Assembly: GCF_014243345.1 (NCBI RefSeq)
Contig: NZ_JACLZF010000001.1
Coordinates: forward strand, 1,178,001 to 1,242,000
DNA length: 64,000 nucleotides
Direction: 5' to 3'
Source: Robiginitalea sp. SC105
Lineage (GTDB): Bacteria > Bacteroidota > Bacteroidia > Flavobacteriales > Flavobacteriaceae
Within the stretch, counting starts at the first letter, position 1, and the number at the start of each line of letters is the position of its first letter. Below are positions 1 through 8,841 of the stretch, one piece after another. Position numbers and translations under genes: made by a program. A model generated the notes under the pieces. That model saw only the letters and a list, made by a program, of their open reading frames with translations, ran no database searches and was not told the origin of the DNA.

Positions 1-1897
1 CCATGAGCAGGGCGATCAGTCCGATGGCCAGGGCCAGGGAAAGGACCAGGTTGCGGACCAGGAATTTGGTGCCTTTCAGGAAAAGCAGTGCCTTCCCGGT
101 AATAAAGACGTCGAAACGGTCTGCCGGAAAGATTTTTGCGGCCTCCTCCTGCAATTCCTGTTCGATCTCCTCCATGCGGTCCGTTTTCATGTCCTTCATA
201 AAGGTGGTGATCCGGGCGACCTGCCCGGTGGAATCCACAAAGCTTTCCAGCAAATTCCCGTTGTCCTTCGACTTGCGGGCAATGTCCAGGATAAAGTTGC
301 TCTCCTGGGAAGTGGGGAGCTGGTAGTACTTGGGGATGCCGTTGTAGTAAGCCTGTTTGGAATATTTCACCAGTTCCACCACCGAAATGGGCCGGGACAG
401 TTCCGGCGTATCCTTTATAAACTCGCCGAGCTGGTCCATCCGCCGGAGGGTCGGCGGCTTGAGGATGCCATTGCGCCTGCGGGAATCGACCACGATCTCC
501 ACCGGCATGATCCCGTCGAATTCCGATTCAAAAAAGCGGATGTCCCTGAAGAACTCGGCATTTTTGGGCATGTCCTCGATGGGGCTGCCGGAAATCCGGA
601 TCTGGTAAATCCCTATGATGCTTGCCACCAGCAGGCAGATCGCCACGATGTAGACGGCAATCCGGTGGTGGCGCACGATGCGTTCCATCCCCCTGACAAA
701 GGCGTCGATCCACCGCTTGTTCAGGTGCTTCAGGTGCTTGGTCTTGGGCAGGGGCATAAAACTGTACAGGATGGGGATGATCAGGAGCGAAAGGACAAAT
801 ATCCCCAGGATGTTGATGGAGGCCACGATACCGAATTCCGACAACAGCCGGCTGTCCGTGATGATAAAGGTGGCAAAGCCGGATGCCGTGGTCACGTTGG
901 TCATCAGGGTGGCATTTCCGATCTTGGAAATGACACGTTGCAGGGACAGGGCCTGGTTGCCGTGTTTTTTGACTTCCTGCTGGTATTTGTTGATCAGGAA
1001 AATGCAGTTTGGTATCCCGATCACGATGATCACCGGGGGGATGAGTGCCGTCAGTACGGTAATTTCATATTGGAGCAATCCCAGGGTGCCGAAGGCCCAC
1101 ATGACCCCGATCACCACCACGCAAATCGAAATCAGGGTGGCCCGGATGGAGCGGAAAAAGAAGAAGAAGATCAGGGAGGTGACGGCCAGGGCCGCAAAAA
1201 TGAATTTGCCGATCTCGTCGATGATGTTCTGGGAATTCATCGTCCGGATGTAGGGCATGCCGGAGACGTGTACATCCAGGCCGGTGTCCTGCTCAAATTC
1301 CGATACCAGGGTGCGCAGGTCGTTCAGTACAAAGTCCTTGCGGACCTTGGTGTTTACCAGGTCCTGGTCCAGGTACACCACCGTCTGCATCGTCTTGTGT
1401 TCCTTGTTATAGAGCAGCTTGTCGTAGAACGGCATGCGGTTGAAAAGCTCATCGGTGAGGCTGTCCAGCTCCTGCTGGGTCTGCACGCTGTCCCGCAGCC
1501 AGGGTTCCAGCACAAATTGCTGTGCCTCGTTGTCCTTGACCAGCCTTTGGAGGTTGTCCGTCGAGAGAGCGAAATCGACCTCGGGGAAGGCCTCAAGCTG
1601 TTCATTGAAGATGTTCCAGCGGTTAAAAGTATCCGGGCTGTAGAGGCGTTCATCGCTGACGGCCAGTACAATCGTATTGCCCTCTTCCCCGAATTGTTCC
1701 AGGAAAGCGCTGTATTCCATAGTTGCCGGGTGGTCGTTGGGAAGGAGGTTGGCTTCGGTATTGGAAAACTGCATGTTCTTCCACTGGGTGGCGAGCAATA
1801 CCGTAACCAAGGCAATCCCGATAAGGATCAGGATGCGGTTGCGCAGAATGATGCGGGCCATTGCAGCCCAGAAGCCCTGTGTGAGTTTGAATGCCAT
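1..1897 (-). CDS. RND/MMPL-family exporter, 3' end missing
   Basis: This is a large inner-membrane transporter of the RND superfamily (MMPL/SSD-like exporters), of which about 632 codons lie in the window; the C-terminal end is beyond base 1. The reading frame is open from ATG 1897 to the window edge. The N-terminus has one hydrophobic helix (about residues 15-33), then a hydrophilic periplasmic domain (about 35-230), then a cluster of about five helices including a VIVIGIPNCIFLINKY stretch. A second half begins near residue 415 with another helix and a second periplasmic loop, giving the usual two-fold RND repeat. The substrate cannot be told; lipids or hydrophobic compounds are typical of the family. 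No membrane-fusion or TolC partner is visible. It has its own promoter-like sequence just upstream. Confidence 0.88.
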   Translation of the reverse strand, partial: MAFKLTQGFWAAMARIILRNRILILIGIALVTVLLATQWKNMQFSNTEANLLPNDHPATMEYSAFLEQFGEEGNTIVLAVSDERLYSPDTFNRWNIFNEQLEAFPEVDFALSTDNLQRLVKDNEAQQFVLEPWLRDSVQTQQELDSLTDELFNRMPFYDKLLYNKEHKTMQTVVYLDQDLVNTKVRKDFVLNDLRTLVSEFEQDTGLDVHVSGMPYIRTMNSQNIIDEIGKFIFAALAVTSLIFFFFFRSIRATLISICVVVIGVMWAFGTLGLLQYEITVLTALIPPVIIVIGIPNCIFLINKYQQEVKKHGNQALSLQRVISKIGNATLMTNVTTASGFATFIITDSRLLSEFGIVASINILGIFVLSLLIIPILYSFMPLPKTKHLKHLNKRWIDAFVRGMERIVRHHRIAVYIVAICLLVASIIGIYQIRISGSPIEDMPKNAEFFRDIRFFESEFDGIMPVEIVVDSRRRNGILKPPTLRRMDQLGEFIKDTPELSRPISVVELVKYSKQAYYNGIPKYYQLPTSQESNFILDIARKSKDNGNLLESFVDSTGQVARITTFMKDMKTDRMEEIEQELQEEAAKIFPADRFDVFITGKALLFLKGTKFLVRNLVLSLALAIGLIALLM

Positions 1898-1913
1898 CCC
1901 TTGGGGTCGGCCG

Positions 1914-1945
1914 CAAAGGTAGAAAACAATCCGCGACGAACCCAA
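1914..1945 (-). promoter_or_regulatory. Promoter for the RND exporter
   Basis: On the minus strand TACCTTTG at 1921-1914 fits the Bacteroidota -7 element TAnnTTTG. A TTG lies 21 bases upstream at 1945-1943. The ATG of the exporter follows 16 bases downstream. Confidence 0.55.
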
Positions 1946-1998
1946 ATAAATGGCTTCCGGCCCGAAAGTTTAGTAGCTTGCAGGAAAGGGCCTTTGCC

Positions 1999-2121
1999 AT
2001 GGACAATCCACACCGACGCTACCGGCGCAATGCCAGGCGGATCTACCGCCTGTTGATCGTCCTGTGCACCCTGGCCCTGATTGCTGCGGCCCTGATCTGG
2101 TATTCGGCCGAAAAGGCATAA
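1999..2121 (+). CDS. Possible 40-residue single-helix membrane protein
   Basis: This short open frame starts at ATG 1999 and ends with TAA at 2119-2121. The predicted product has a strongly basic N-terminus (HRRYRRNARRIYR), then one clear hydrophobic helix (LLIVLCTLALIAAALIW) and a short polar tail. That positive-inside arrangement suits an inner-membrane small protein with its N-terminus in the cytoplasm. It runs divergently from the RND exporter, and its stop abuts the hairpin at 2124-2146. The basic-then-hydrophobic pattern is unlikely in random sequence, but I recognise no family and see no strong promoter, so it may not be expressed. Confidence 0.45.
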   Translation: MDNPHRRYRRNARRIYRLLIVLCTLALIAAALIWYSAEKA

Positions 2122-2123
2122 AA

Positions 2124-2146
2124 AAACCTCCCGCCGTGGGAGGTTT
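2124..2146 (-). terminator. Intrinsic terminator after frr
   Basis: A perfect 9-bp stem (aaacctccc with gggaggttt) has a 5-base loop. Read on the minus strand it is followed by a run of T, which suits termination of the pyrH-frr transcript. It may also stop transcription of the small plus-strand frame ending at 2121. Confidence 0.75.
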
Positions 2147-2187
2147 CAATGGGATATCCGGTGCGCAGGTCCCGCCGGCGACTGGCA

Positions 2188-2742
2188 TCAGACCTTCATG
2201 ATCTCCGCCTCCTTGTATTCGAGGATCACGTCTACTTTTTCGGAATATTGGTCAGTGAGTTCCTGAATGTCGATTACCGCATTTTTTTCGAGGTCCTCGG
2301 AAACCTCCAGGGCTTTGATTTCCTTGTTGGCTTCCTGCCGCGCGGCCCGGATACTGATTTTTCCTTCCTCGGCTTCCGCCTTGGCCTGCTTGACCAGTTG
2401 CTTGCGGCGCTCCTCGGTCAGTGGGGGGACGTTGATAATGACCATTTCCCCGTTGTTCATCGGGTTAAAGCCAAGGTTTGCATTCAGGATGGCGGTTTCG
2501 ATATTCGGGATCATTGCTTTTTCCCAGGGCTGTACCGAAATGGTACGGGCATCCGGGGTATTCACGTTCGATACCTGGTTCAGGGGGGTCTGGCTCCCGT
2601 AATAATCGACCATCACCGAGGAGAGCATGGAGGGGTTTGCCTTACCCGCACGGATTTTTACCAGTTCTTTTTCCAAGTGGGCGATCGCTTTTTCCATGCT
2701 TTCGCGTGTACTGTCCAGGATAAATTTAATGTCTTCGTTCAT
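2188..2742 (-). CDS. frr: Ribosome recycling factor
   Basis: Ribosome recycling factor works with EF-G in the cytoplasm to split post-termination 70S ribosomes. The 184-residue product has the normal family length and matches throughout: the N-terminal helix with the KIRAGKANPSML segment, the small beta domain with PWEKAMIPNIETAI, and the long C-terminal helices with PPLTEERRKQLVKQAK. ATG 2742 gives the usual N-terminus. It lies 26 bases downstream of pyrH on the same strand, the common pyrH-frr pair, and is followed by a terminator, so the two genes are probably one transcript. Confidence 0.98.
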   Translation of the reverse strand: MNEDIKFILDSTRESMEKAIAHLEKELVKIRAGKANPSMLSSVMVDYYGSQTPLNQVSNVNTPDARTISVQPWEKAMIPNIETAILNANLGFNPMNNGEMVIINVPPLTEERRKQLVKQAKAEAEEGKISIRAARQEANKEIKALEVSEDLEKNAVIDIQELTDQYSEKVDVILEYKEAEIMKV

Positions 2743-2768
2743 AGTGTGTTGCTGGCTGGATTTCCTAA

Positions 2769-3476
2769 TTAGAGGTTTACGACGGTTCCGATATTTTCCC
2801 CGGAAACGATCTTCAGGAGGTTTCCTTTTTTATTCATGTCAAATACCACGATGGGCAACTCGTTTTCCTGGCTCAGGGTGAAGGCGGTGGTGTCCATGAC
2901 CTTGAGGCCCTTGCTGAGCACGTCTTTAAAACTGATGGTGTCGAATTTCACGGCCGACTTGTCCTTTTCCGGATCGCTGGTGTAGATGCCGTCCACCCGG
3001 GTCCCCTTCAGGATGACATCCGCCTCGATTTCGATGGCCCGGAGCACGGCGGCCGAATCGGTGGTAAAATAGGGGTTCCCGGTACCCCCGCCAAAAATGA
3101 CGACCCGACCCTTTTCCAGGTGCCGCATGGCGCGACGGCGGATAAAGGGTTCGGCCACTTCGTTGATCTTGATGGCGGACTGCAGGCGGGTATCCAGCCC
3201 GACGTTCTCCAGTGCCGACTGCAGGGCCAGGCCGTTGATAATGGTGGCGAGCATCCCCATATGGTCACCCTGAACGCGGTCCATGCCGTTGCTGGCCCCG
3301 GCAACGCCCCGGAAGATATTCCCGCCGCCGATGACGATGGCCACCTCGACTCCCTTGGCGACGACCTCGGCAATCTCCTTGGCGTAAATGGCCAGCCTTC
3401 CCGGGTCGATTCCGTAGGTTCGTTCACCCATCAGGGCTTCCCCGCTGAGTTTTAAAAGAATTCGTTTATACTGCAT
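2769..3476 (-). CDS. pyrH: UMP kinase
   Basis: UMP kinase phosphorylates UMP to UDP with ATP and begins the pyrimidine nucleotide branch. The 235-residue product is full length for the bacterial amino-acid-kinase-fold enzyme. It starts [15 protein letters not shown] and carries the phosphate-binding GGGNIFRG, the GDHMGMLAT segment, the [10 protein letters not shown] motif and the nucleotide-site [10 protein letters not shown] chose ATG 3476 because it puts the conserved KLSGEA motif at the family position; the frame stays open a further 49 codons up to another ATG at 3623, but that extension is AT-rich and atypical. pyrH precedes frr in one operon. Confidence 0.97.
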   Translation of the reverse strand: MQYKRILLKLSGEALMGERTYGIDPGRLAIYAKEIAEVVAKGVEVAIVIGGGNIFRGVAGASNGMDRVQGDHMGMLATIINGLALQSALENVGLDTRLQSAIKINEVAEPFIRRRAMRHLEKGRVVIFGGGTGNPYFTTDSAAVLRAIEIEADVILKGTRVDGIYTSDPEKDKSAVKFDTISFKDVLSKGLKVMDTTAFTLSQENELPIVVFDMNKKGNLLKIVSGENIGTVVNL

Positions 3477-3498
3477 GGAACGCTGCTTGGTTTCCGAA

Positions 3499-3516
3499 CA
3501 AAAATAATCAAAAATA
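3499..3516 (-). promoter_or_regulatory. Twin -7 elements upstream of pyrH
   Basis: On the minus strand two copies of TATTTTTG (3516-3509 and 3506-3499) fit TAnnTTTG and lie 10 bases apart. Neither has a perfect TTG at -33; the upstream copy has TTA at the expected 19-base spacing. They lie 22 to 40 bases before the pyrH ATG. Confidence 0.4.
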
Positions 3517-3621
3517 ATTTGCCTTTCCGGGGCCGTAAGGCCCATATAAACGCCAAAATAATCTAAAAACAAGGGGATATCACGATTAATTTCAATATCC
3601 TTGGGAAAATTTTGAAACGTC

Positions 3622-5490
3622 ATGATAAATCGGCTCCCTATCCTCCTGTTTTCCCTGCTGATCATCGGTTGTGGTGCCACCCGCAATCTCCCCACCGCCG
3701 GGGAAACCCCTGTGGCGGTTTCCATGGACCTGACCAGCGTCAGCAATGACCGGGTACTCGTGGCGGTAGACCCGGGGGCGTTCACCGTTGGGGAAGTGCG
3801 TTTCTACATCCCCAAAACCGTACCGGGCACCTACAGCGAAGACAATTACGGCCGGTATGTAGAAGACCTGGCGGCCTATAACTACAAGGGAGAGCCCATT
3901 CCGGTTATCCGGGAAGACGACAATACCTGGCGCATTGGCCTGGGAGCCGAACTGGACCGGATCACCTATTACGTCAACGATTCCTACGATGTGGAATCCT
4001 CCGGGGAGGAAGCCCCGTTCTCACCGGCGGGCACCAATATACTTGCCGGCAAAAACTTCATGCTCAACCTCCATGGGTTCGTGGGCTATTTCGAGGGCCT
4101 CAAGGAGCAGGCCTATACACTCCAACTCAGGATCCCCGAGGGGCTCTACCCTGCAACCTCCCTCGAAGGGGTTGCCGGTGCCGATGGCACCATGACCTAC
4201 ACCGCGGCCCGGTATTTTGAGGTGATCGACAACCCCATACAGCTCAGTGGCGAGGCCCCGGTTTCCTTCCAGGTAGGGGATATCACCGTGAATATCAGTG
4301 TCTATTCCCCGAATGGGGGCTATACGGCCTCGGCCATCCAGCCGGCCATGGAACGGATGATGCAGGCACAAAAGGCTTTCCTGGGGGATATTGACGGGAC
4401 CCGTGAGTACAACATCCTGCTGTACCTGTCGACCCTGGACCAGGATGCACAGGGATTCGGGGCCCTGGAGCACCATACCTCCACCGTGGTGGTATTGCCC
4501 GAACAGATCCCGGCCCCCCAGCTGGAAGAGGCGATGGTCGATGTGGTCTCCCATGAATTCTTCCATATCGTCACCCCACTGAACGTCCATTCCGAGGAGA
4601 TACAGTACTTTGACTACAATGCCCCGAAGATGTCGCAACACCTCTGGATGTACGAGGGCACAACCGAATATTTCGCCAACCTGTTCCAGATTCGGCAGGG
4701 ACTGATTTCAGAGGAGGAATTTTACCAGCGCATCGTCGCAAAAATCCAGAATTCGGGGAACTACAACGATGCCCTTTCCTTTACGGAAATGAGCCGGAAT
4801 GTGCTGGAGGAGCCTTACGCCGGTGAATATCCCAACGTCTACGAAAAGGGGACGCTGATCAATATGGCCCTGGACCTCCGGCTGCTGGAATTGAGCGGGG
4901 GAACCTACGGGGTACTGCAGCTCATGAAGGACCTCTCTGCCAAGTATGACGAGGACACCCCGTTTAAGGACGATGCGCTGTTCGATGAAATCGTGGCCAT
5001 GACCTATCCGAAAATCCGGGAATATTTCGATACCCACGTCATCGGGGATACACCGATTGACTATGCGGCCGTTCTGCAAAGTGCCGGGCTGAACTTTGGC
5101 GAGCAGGAGGTGGAGAGCGGTATTTTCCTCAAGGATATGCAGGGCCATATGCCCTATATCGACGTGGATCCAGGGGATAATGACATCATCTACATCCGCC
5201 GCGGGATCCCCCTGAACTCCTTTTTAACCGGTTTGGGCGCACAGGGGGGTGATGTGCTGAAAAGCATCAACGGTACAGAGGTTGACCTCAACGCAATCCG
5301 GATGATCATCGGGCAAAGCCTTGGCTGGGGGCCGGACACCGAAGTGGAAATGGTAGTGGAAAGGGACGGGGAGGAAATCACCCTGGAGGGAAAGGTGGGA
5401 AATCCCACGGTTAAGGAAGTAAAGATCATTGCGGATCCGGACGCATCCGAGGCGGCTGTCCGTCTTCGCGAAGCCTGGCTCAAGGGCTAG
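3622..5490 (+). CDS. M61-family metallopeptidase lipoprotein with PDZ domain
   Basis: The 622-residue product resembles family M61 (glycyl aminopeptidase-like) zinc peptidases. It has a lipoprotein signal (LLIIGCG, lipidated Cys17), so it should be anchored in the periplasm or outer membrane. The zinc motif HEFFH is at residues 311-315, and a downstream glutamate sits in YEGTTEYF, as expected for this class. The N-terminal half is the beta-rich M61 domain. The C-terminal part (about 500-600) reads like a PDZ domain with [18 protein letters not shown]. The start overlaps the divergent strand at a CATG, and the gene converges on tsf with a shared terminator between them. The substrate is unknown. 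Confidence 0.92.
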   Translation: MINRLPILLFSLLIIGCGATRNLPTAGETPVAVSMDLTSVSNDRVLVAVDPGAFTVGEVRFYIPKTVPGTYSEDNYGRYVEDLAAYNYKGEPIPVIREDDNTWRIGLGAELDRITYYVNDSYDVESSGEEAPFSPAGTNILAGKNFMLNLHGFVGYFEGLKEQAYTLQLRIPEGLYPATSLEGVAGADGTMTYTAARYFEVIDNPIQLSGEAPVSFQVGDITVNISVYSPNGGYTASAIQPAMERMMQAQKAFLGDIDGTREYNILLYLSTLDQDAQGFGALEHHTSTVVVLPEQIPAPQLEEAMVDVVSHEFFHIVTPLNVHSEEIQYFDYNAPKMSQHLWMYEGTTEYFANLFQIRQGLISEEEFYQRIVAKIQNSGNYNDALSFTEMSRNVLEEPYAGEYPNVYEKGTLINMALDLRLLELSGGTYGVLQLMKDLSAKYDEDTPFKDDALFDEIVAMTYPKIREYFDTHVIGDTPIDYAAVLQSAGLNFGEQEVESGIFLKDMQGHMPYIDVDPGDNDIIYIRRGIPLNSFLTGLGAQGGDVLKSINGTEVDLNAIRMIIGQSLGWGPDTEVEMVVERDGEEITLEGKVGNPTVKEVKIIADPDASEAAVRLREAWLKG

Positions 5491-5510
5491 CAGGCAGGAG
5501 GGATAAACGA

Positions 5511-5544
5511 AAAAAAAGCCACCCGGTCCGGGTGGCTTTTTTTA
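5511..5544. terminator. Bidirectional terminator between the M61 gene and tsf
   Basis: The GC stem gccacccg/cgggtggc (5518-5525 with 5529-5536) is flanked by seven A on the left and eight T on the right, so it works for both converging genes. Confidence 0.9.
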
Positions 5545-5562
5545 TTGGGTGCTTATTTCGGG

Positions 5563-6387
5563 TTACCCGAGGGCAACGCGCTCAAAACCGGTGACCTTCA
5601 GGTCTTTCCCGGCTGATTGTACGTATTGCGCCACACTGATCTTGCTGTCCTTGATAAAATCCTGGTTTACCAGGGTGTTATCCTTGAAAAAGCGCTTGAG
5701 CTTTCCCTTGGCGATATTGTCCAGCATGGCTTCCGGTTTGCCTTCCTGACGGAGTTGGTCCTTGGCGATCTCGATTTCCTTGTCGATGGTCTCCTGGTCC
5801 ACACCGCTTTCGTCAAGGGCTACCGGGTTCATGGCAGCTGCCTGCATGGCCACGTCCTTGGCTACCTCGGGAGCACCTTCAACTTCTGCAGACAAGCCTA
5901 CCAAAGTGGCAATCTTGTTCCCTGCGTGGATATAGGACCCGACAAATGGGGCACTGAGGCGACGGAAATCGCCAATCTCAATTTTCTCGCCGATCACGCC
6001 GGTTTGTTCGATCAGTTTCTCCTGTACGGTAATACCTCCGAAATCTGCGGCGAGCAATTCCTCTTTGCTGGCGTATTTCAGGGCCAGGTCGGCCAGGTCC
6101 TGAGCCAGGTTCACGAAGGTTTCGTTCTTGGCCACGAAGTCGGTCTCGCAGTTCAGGGAAACGATTACTCCCTCGGTGTTCGAATCATTTACCTTGGCGA
6201 TGGCAGCTCCTTCGGAAGAATCGCGGTCTGCGCGTTTGGCGGCCACTTTCTGTCCTTTTTTACGGAGTATTTCTATGGCTTTGTCGAAGTCGCCTTCGGC
6301 TTCCACCAGGGCATTTTTACAGTCCATCATGCCTGCACCGGTAGTCTTTCTCAGTTTATTTACCTCAGAGGCGGTAATCTTAACCAT
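5563..6387 (-). CDS. tsf: Elongation factor Ts
   Basis: EF-Ts is the cytoplasmic nucleotide exchange factor for EF-Tu. The 274-residue product has the N-terminal UBA-like domain (VNKLRKTTGAGMMDCKNAL) and the core signature NCETDFVAKN, where the TDFVAKN motif contacts EF-Tu. I chose ATG 6387 because it gives the standard MVKITASEV start; the frame extends nine codons further without support. It lies 76 bases after rpsB on the same strand, the near-universal rpsB-tsf order, and ends at a strong bidirectional terminator. Confidence 0.98.
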   Translation of the reverse strand: MVKITASEVNKLRKTTGAGMMDCKNALVEAEGDFDKAIEILRKKGQKVAAKRADRDSSEGAAIAKVNDSNTEGVIVSLNCETDFVAKNETFVNLAQDLADLALKYASKEELLAADFGGITVQEKLIEQTGVIGEKIEIGDFRRLSAPFVGSYIHAGNKIATLVGLSAEVEGAPEVAKDVAMQAAAMNPVALDESGVDQETIDKEIEIAKDQLRQEGKPEAMLDNIAKGKLKRFFKDNTLVNQDFIKDSKISVAQYVQSAGKDLKVTGFERVALG

Positions 6388-6463
6388 TCTGTTTATGAAT
6401 TTGTGGAACGCCACACGCGTTCCGTTAACTAAAAATTATTTCAATGCCTTTCTGCGGCCTGGG

Positions 6464-7726
6464 TTATTCCACACCGCCTTTGGCTTTTTCCTGCCACTCG
6501 GCCAGGGCATCCCACTTACCTTCTGCGGCCATCTTGGCTTGTTTCGGCCAGGTACCCGGGTCCAGGTGTGCCATGCGCGAGCTGGCTTCGGTCAGGATTT
6601 CCTTGATGGCGTCGGGGTTGGAGCCGGCCAGGTCGGCGTAGGTTCCGAGTCCCGCATTGGTCAGGGCCTCTGCCGCTTTGGGTCCGATGCCCTCTATTTT
6701 TGTAAGGTCTTCGGCTTCTGCCTTTTCAGCTGCCTTTGCAGGGGCTGCCTCCTTTTTGGCTTCGGTTGCCTCCTCTTTGGGGGCATCTTCTTTCTTGGGT
6801 TCGGCTTTTTCAGCGGCCGGGGCTTCCTTGGCTTCGGCGTCTGCTTTTTTCCCGGCTTTTTCCGGCGCCTTTTCAGCTTCGGCTTCTTCGGTTTCAACTA
6901 CCGGGGCGGACTCAATTTCCTTGGTCTGCTTGGCAGGCTCGGCAGTTTTCCTTGCCCTTTTGGCAACCGCCGGGGCTTCTTCCACCACATCCGAATCATC
7001 GGATTCCTGGCCTTCTTTTTCGGAAGTTTTTTCAGATTTGCGTTCGGCGAGGCCTTCGGCAACTGCCTGGGTCACCTGGCTCATGATCACTTCGATGGAT
7101 TTGGAAGCATCATCGTTGGAAGGGATCACAAAGTCGATGGGACGCGGGTCCGAGTTGGTATCCACCATGGCAAAGATGGGGATATTCAGTTTTTGTGCTT
7201 CCTTCACGGCAATGTGCTCCCGCATCGTATCCACGATAAAGAGGGCACCGGGCAGGCGGGTCATATCGGCAATGGACCCGAGGTTTTTCTCGAGTTTCGC
7301 GCGAAGGCGCTCTACCTGCAGCCGCTCTTTTTTGGAAAGGGTGTTGAAGGTACCGTCTTTTTTCATCCGGTCGATGGAAGCCATTTTCTTGACGGCTTTC
7401 CGGATGGTGACAAAGTTGGTCAGCATCCCGCCGGGCCACCGCTCGGTGATGTAGGGCATGTTGACTTCCGCCACTTTCTGGGCGACGATGTCCTTAGCCT
7501 GCTTTTTGGTAGCGACAAAAAGGATCTTCCGCCCCGATGCAGCGATTTTCTTCAGTGCCTCATTCGCTTCTTCGAGCTTGGCAACGGTCTTGTACAGGTT
7601 GATAACGTGGATCCCGTTCCGCTCCATGTAGATATAGGGAGCCATGTTGGGATTCCATTTGCGTGTGAGGTGGCCAAAATGCACCCCAGCCTCTAACAGG
7701 TCTTTAACTTCAGCTTTTACAGCCAT
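6464..7726 (-). CDS. rpsB: 30S ribosomal protein S2 with helix-hairpin-helix tail
   Basis: Residues 1 to about 240 are a normal S2 protein (start MAVKAEVKDLLEAGVHFGHL, then RWPGGMLTNF and the LPGALFIVDTMREHIAV region). The whole product is 420 residues, against about 240-270 for ordinary S2. After S2 comes a linker of about 100 residues made mostly of Ala, Glu, Lys and Pro. A compact C-terminal domain of about 80 residues follows, with the helix-hairpin-helix sequence KIEGIGPKAAEAL and a distal WPKQAK. The same kind of tail ends ActC in this window (41526-43253). The domain could bind RNA or DNA or mediate protein contacts; the sequence does not decide. It is probably cotranscribed with tsf and preceded by a structured leader. 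Confidence 0.96.
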   Translation of the reverse strand: MAVKAEVKDLLEAGVHFGHLTRKWNPNMAPYIYMERNGIHVINLYKTVAKLEEANEALKKIAASGRKILFVATKKQAKDIVAQKVAEVNMPYITERWPGGMLTNFVTIRKAVKKMASIDRMKKDGTFNTLSKKERLQVERLRAKLEKNLGSIADMTRLPGALFIVDTMREHIAVKEAQKLNIPIFAMVDTNSDPRPIDFVIPSNDDASKSIEVIMSQVTQAVAEGLAERKSEKTSEKEGQESDDSDVVEEAPAVAKRARKTAEPAKQTKEIESAPVVETEEAEAEKAPEKAGKKADAEAKEAPAAEKAEPKKEDAPKEEATEAKKEAAPAKAAEKAEAEDLTKIEGIGPKAAEALTNAGLGTYADLAGSNPDAIKEILTEASSRMAHLDPGTWPKQAKMAAEGKWDALAEWQEKAKGGVE

Positions 7727-7773
7727 TTTAAAACTTAGTTTACGTTCTTTGAATGAGCAATGGCCGAGTGGTG

Positions 7774-7857
7774 GTCCCGGCCCAGGGGCCGGCACATGCC
7801 TCCGCCATTTAGATGCTAAACTAAATGGGCGCCCGTTTCCGCAGTGCGGGTCCGGGC
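7774..7857 (-). promoter_or_regulatory. Structured leader upstream of rpsB
   Basis: Read on the minus strand, three stem-loops follow each other before rpsB. GCCCG pairs with CGGGC (7857-7853 with 7835-7831) around an inner CCGC/GCGG. CCATTTAG pairs with CTAAATGG (7828-7821 with 7812-7805, perfect 8 bp). CCGGCC pairs with GGCCGG (7792-7787 with 7782-7777, tetraloop). Such structure ahead of a ribosomal protein gene suggests autoregulation by S2; that is inference. Confidence 0.45.
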
Positions 7858-7904
7858 AGAACTAGTCTCTCCGAGGAGATCGTTTCAAGGAACTTGGGTT
7901 ATTG

Positions 7905-7944
7905 AAAAATATAAAGGGTATCCCCCGCACGATAGCGGAGGATA
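7905..7944 (-). terminator. Probable terminator or attenuator between rpsI and rpsB
   Basis: A 10-bp stem with one mismatch (7919-7928 with 7935-7944, loop 7929-7934) lies eight bases past the rpsI stop. On the minus strand it is followed by a T-rich stretch with a run of five T. Partial read-through into rpsB is possible, since no clear separate rpsB promoter is visible. Confidence 0.5.
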
Positions 7945-7951
7945 CAGGGTA

Positions 7952-8338
7952 TTAACGTTTGGAGAACTGGAACTTCTTCCGGGCTTTCTTCTGACCGTAT
8001 TTCTTGCGCTCCACCATCCTCGGGTCCCGGGTAAGCAGGCCTTCCGGCTTCAGCGTGGCCCGGTATTCCTCGTCGATCTCGCACAGTGCACGGGAAAGCG
8101 CCAGCCGCACGGCTTCCGCCTGTCCGGTAATGCCTCCGCCAAACACGTTGATGCTGACGTCGTAATTGTTCTCGTTCTCAGTCAGGGTGAAGGGCTGCTT
8201 CACCTTGTATTGAAGTGTTGCGGTCGGGAAATACACCGCGAGGTCTTTTTTGTTGACGGTAATGTTGCCTTTGCCTTCGGATACGTAAACCCGGGCTACG
8301 GCCGTTTTCCTTCTGCCAATTTTGTGTATCACCTCCAT
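7952..8338 (-). CDS. rpsI: 30S ribosomal protein S9
   Basis: S9 sits in the head of the small ribosomal subunit, and its C-terminal tail reaches the P-site tRNA. The 128-residue product has the family hallmarks: GRRKTAVARVY near the N-terminus, the GGGITGQAEAVRLALSRAL core, DPRMVERKKYGQKKARK, and the invariant tail ending FSKR. Its ATG overlaps the rplM stop by one base (TAATG at 8340-8336), so translation is probably coupled to L13. The L13-S9 order is the standard one. Confidence 0.98.
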   Translation of the reverse strand: MEVIHKIGRRKTAVARVYVSEGKGNITVNKKDLAVYFPTATLQYKVKQPFTLTENENNYDVSINVFGGGITGQAEAVRLALSRALCEIDEEYRATLKPEGLLTRDPRMVERKKYGQKKARKKFQFSKR

Positions 8339-8793
8339 TATCTAAGGTCGTTAAGATTGATTGCTCTGGGTTTTTGCGCCTCCTGGTCGTGCTGCTCGCC
8401 TGTGTAAACGCGCAGGTTGCGGAACAGGTCCGCCCCGAGGCGGTTTTTGGGGAGCATCCCCTTCACGGCTTTTTCGATCAAAGCGTTTGGGTTCTTCTCC
8501 AGCAGGGTGCGGGCTGTCTGCACGCGTTGCCCGCCCGGATATCCGGTATACCGGATGTATTGCTTGGAATCCCACTTGTTTCCAGAAAGGGAGATTTTCT
8601 CTGCGTTGATCACCACGACATTATCCCCGCAATCTACATGGGGCGTAAAATCCGGCTTGTATTTCCCGCGCAGGATTTTCGCCACTTTGGAAGCGAGCCT
8701 TCCCAGGGTCTGCCCTTCGGCATCCACCAGCAACCACTCCTTCTGAACGGTGCTTTTATTGGCGGATTTGGTCTTGTAGCTCAATGTATCCAC
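8338..8793 (-). CDS. rplM: 50S ribosomal protein L13
   Basis: L13 is an early-assembly protein of the large ribosomal subunit. The 151-residue product matches the family across its length: WLLVDAEGQTLGRLAS at the N-terminus, LRGKYKPDFTPHVDCGDNVV, and GMLPKNRLGADLFRNLRVY near the C-terminus. The start at 8793 gives the usual short N-terminal extension seen in this phylum. It heads the rplM-rpsI(-rpsB-tsf) minus-strand run and has a textbook Bacteroidota promoter 49 bases upstream of the start codon. Confidence 0.98.
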   Translation of the reverse strand: MDTLSYKTKSANKSTVQKEWLLVDAEGQTLGRLASKVAKILRGKYKPDFTPHVDCGDNVVVINAEKISLSGNKWDSKQYIRYTGYPGGQRVQTARTLLEKNPNALIEKAVKGMLPKNRLGADLFRNLRVYTGEQHDQEAQKPRAINLNDLR

Positions 8794-8841
8794 TACTTAT
8801 TCTTTTATGCATTAAACACTTCAATCCCGAATAACGGGCTG

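Noticed and set aside
3477-3623. 49-codon N-terminal extension of pyrH
   Set aside because: It is AT-rich, unlike known UMP kinases, and contains the likely promoter elements at 3499-3516.
6128-7696. 522-codon open frame antisense to rpsB and tsf
   Set aside because: It is Phe/Gly-rich because it reads the complement of the Ala/Lys/Glu linker; the ribosomal genes are unambiguous.
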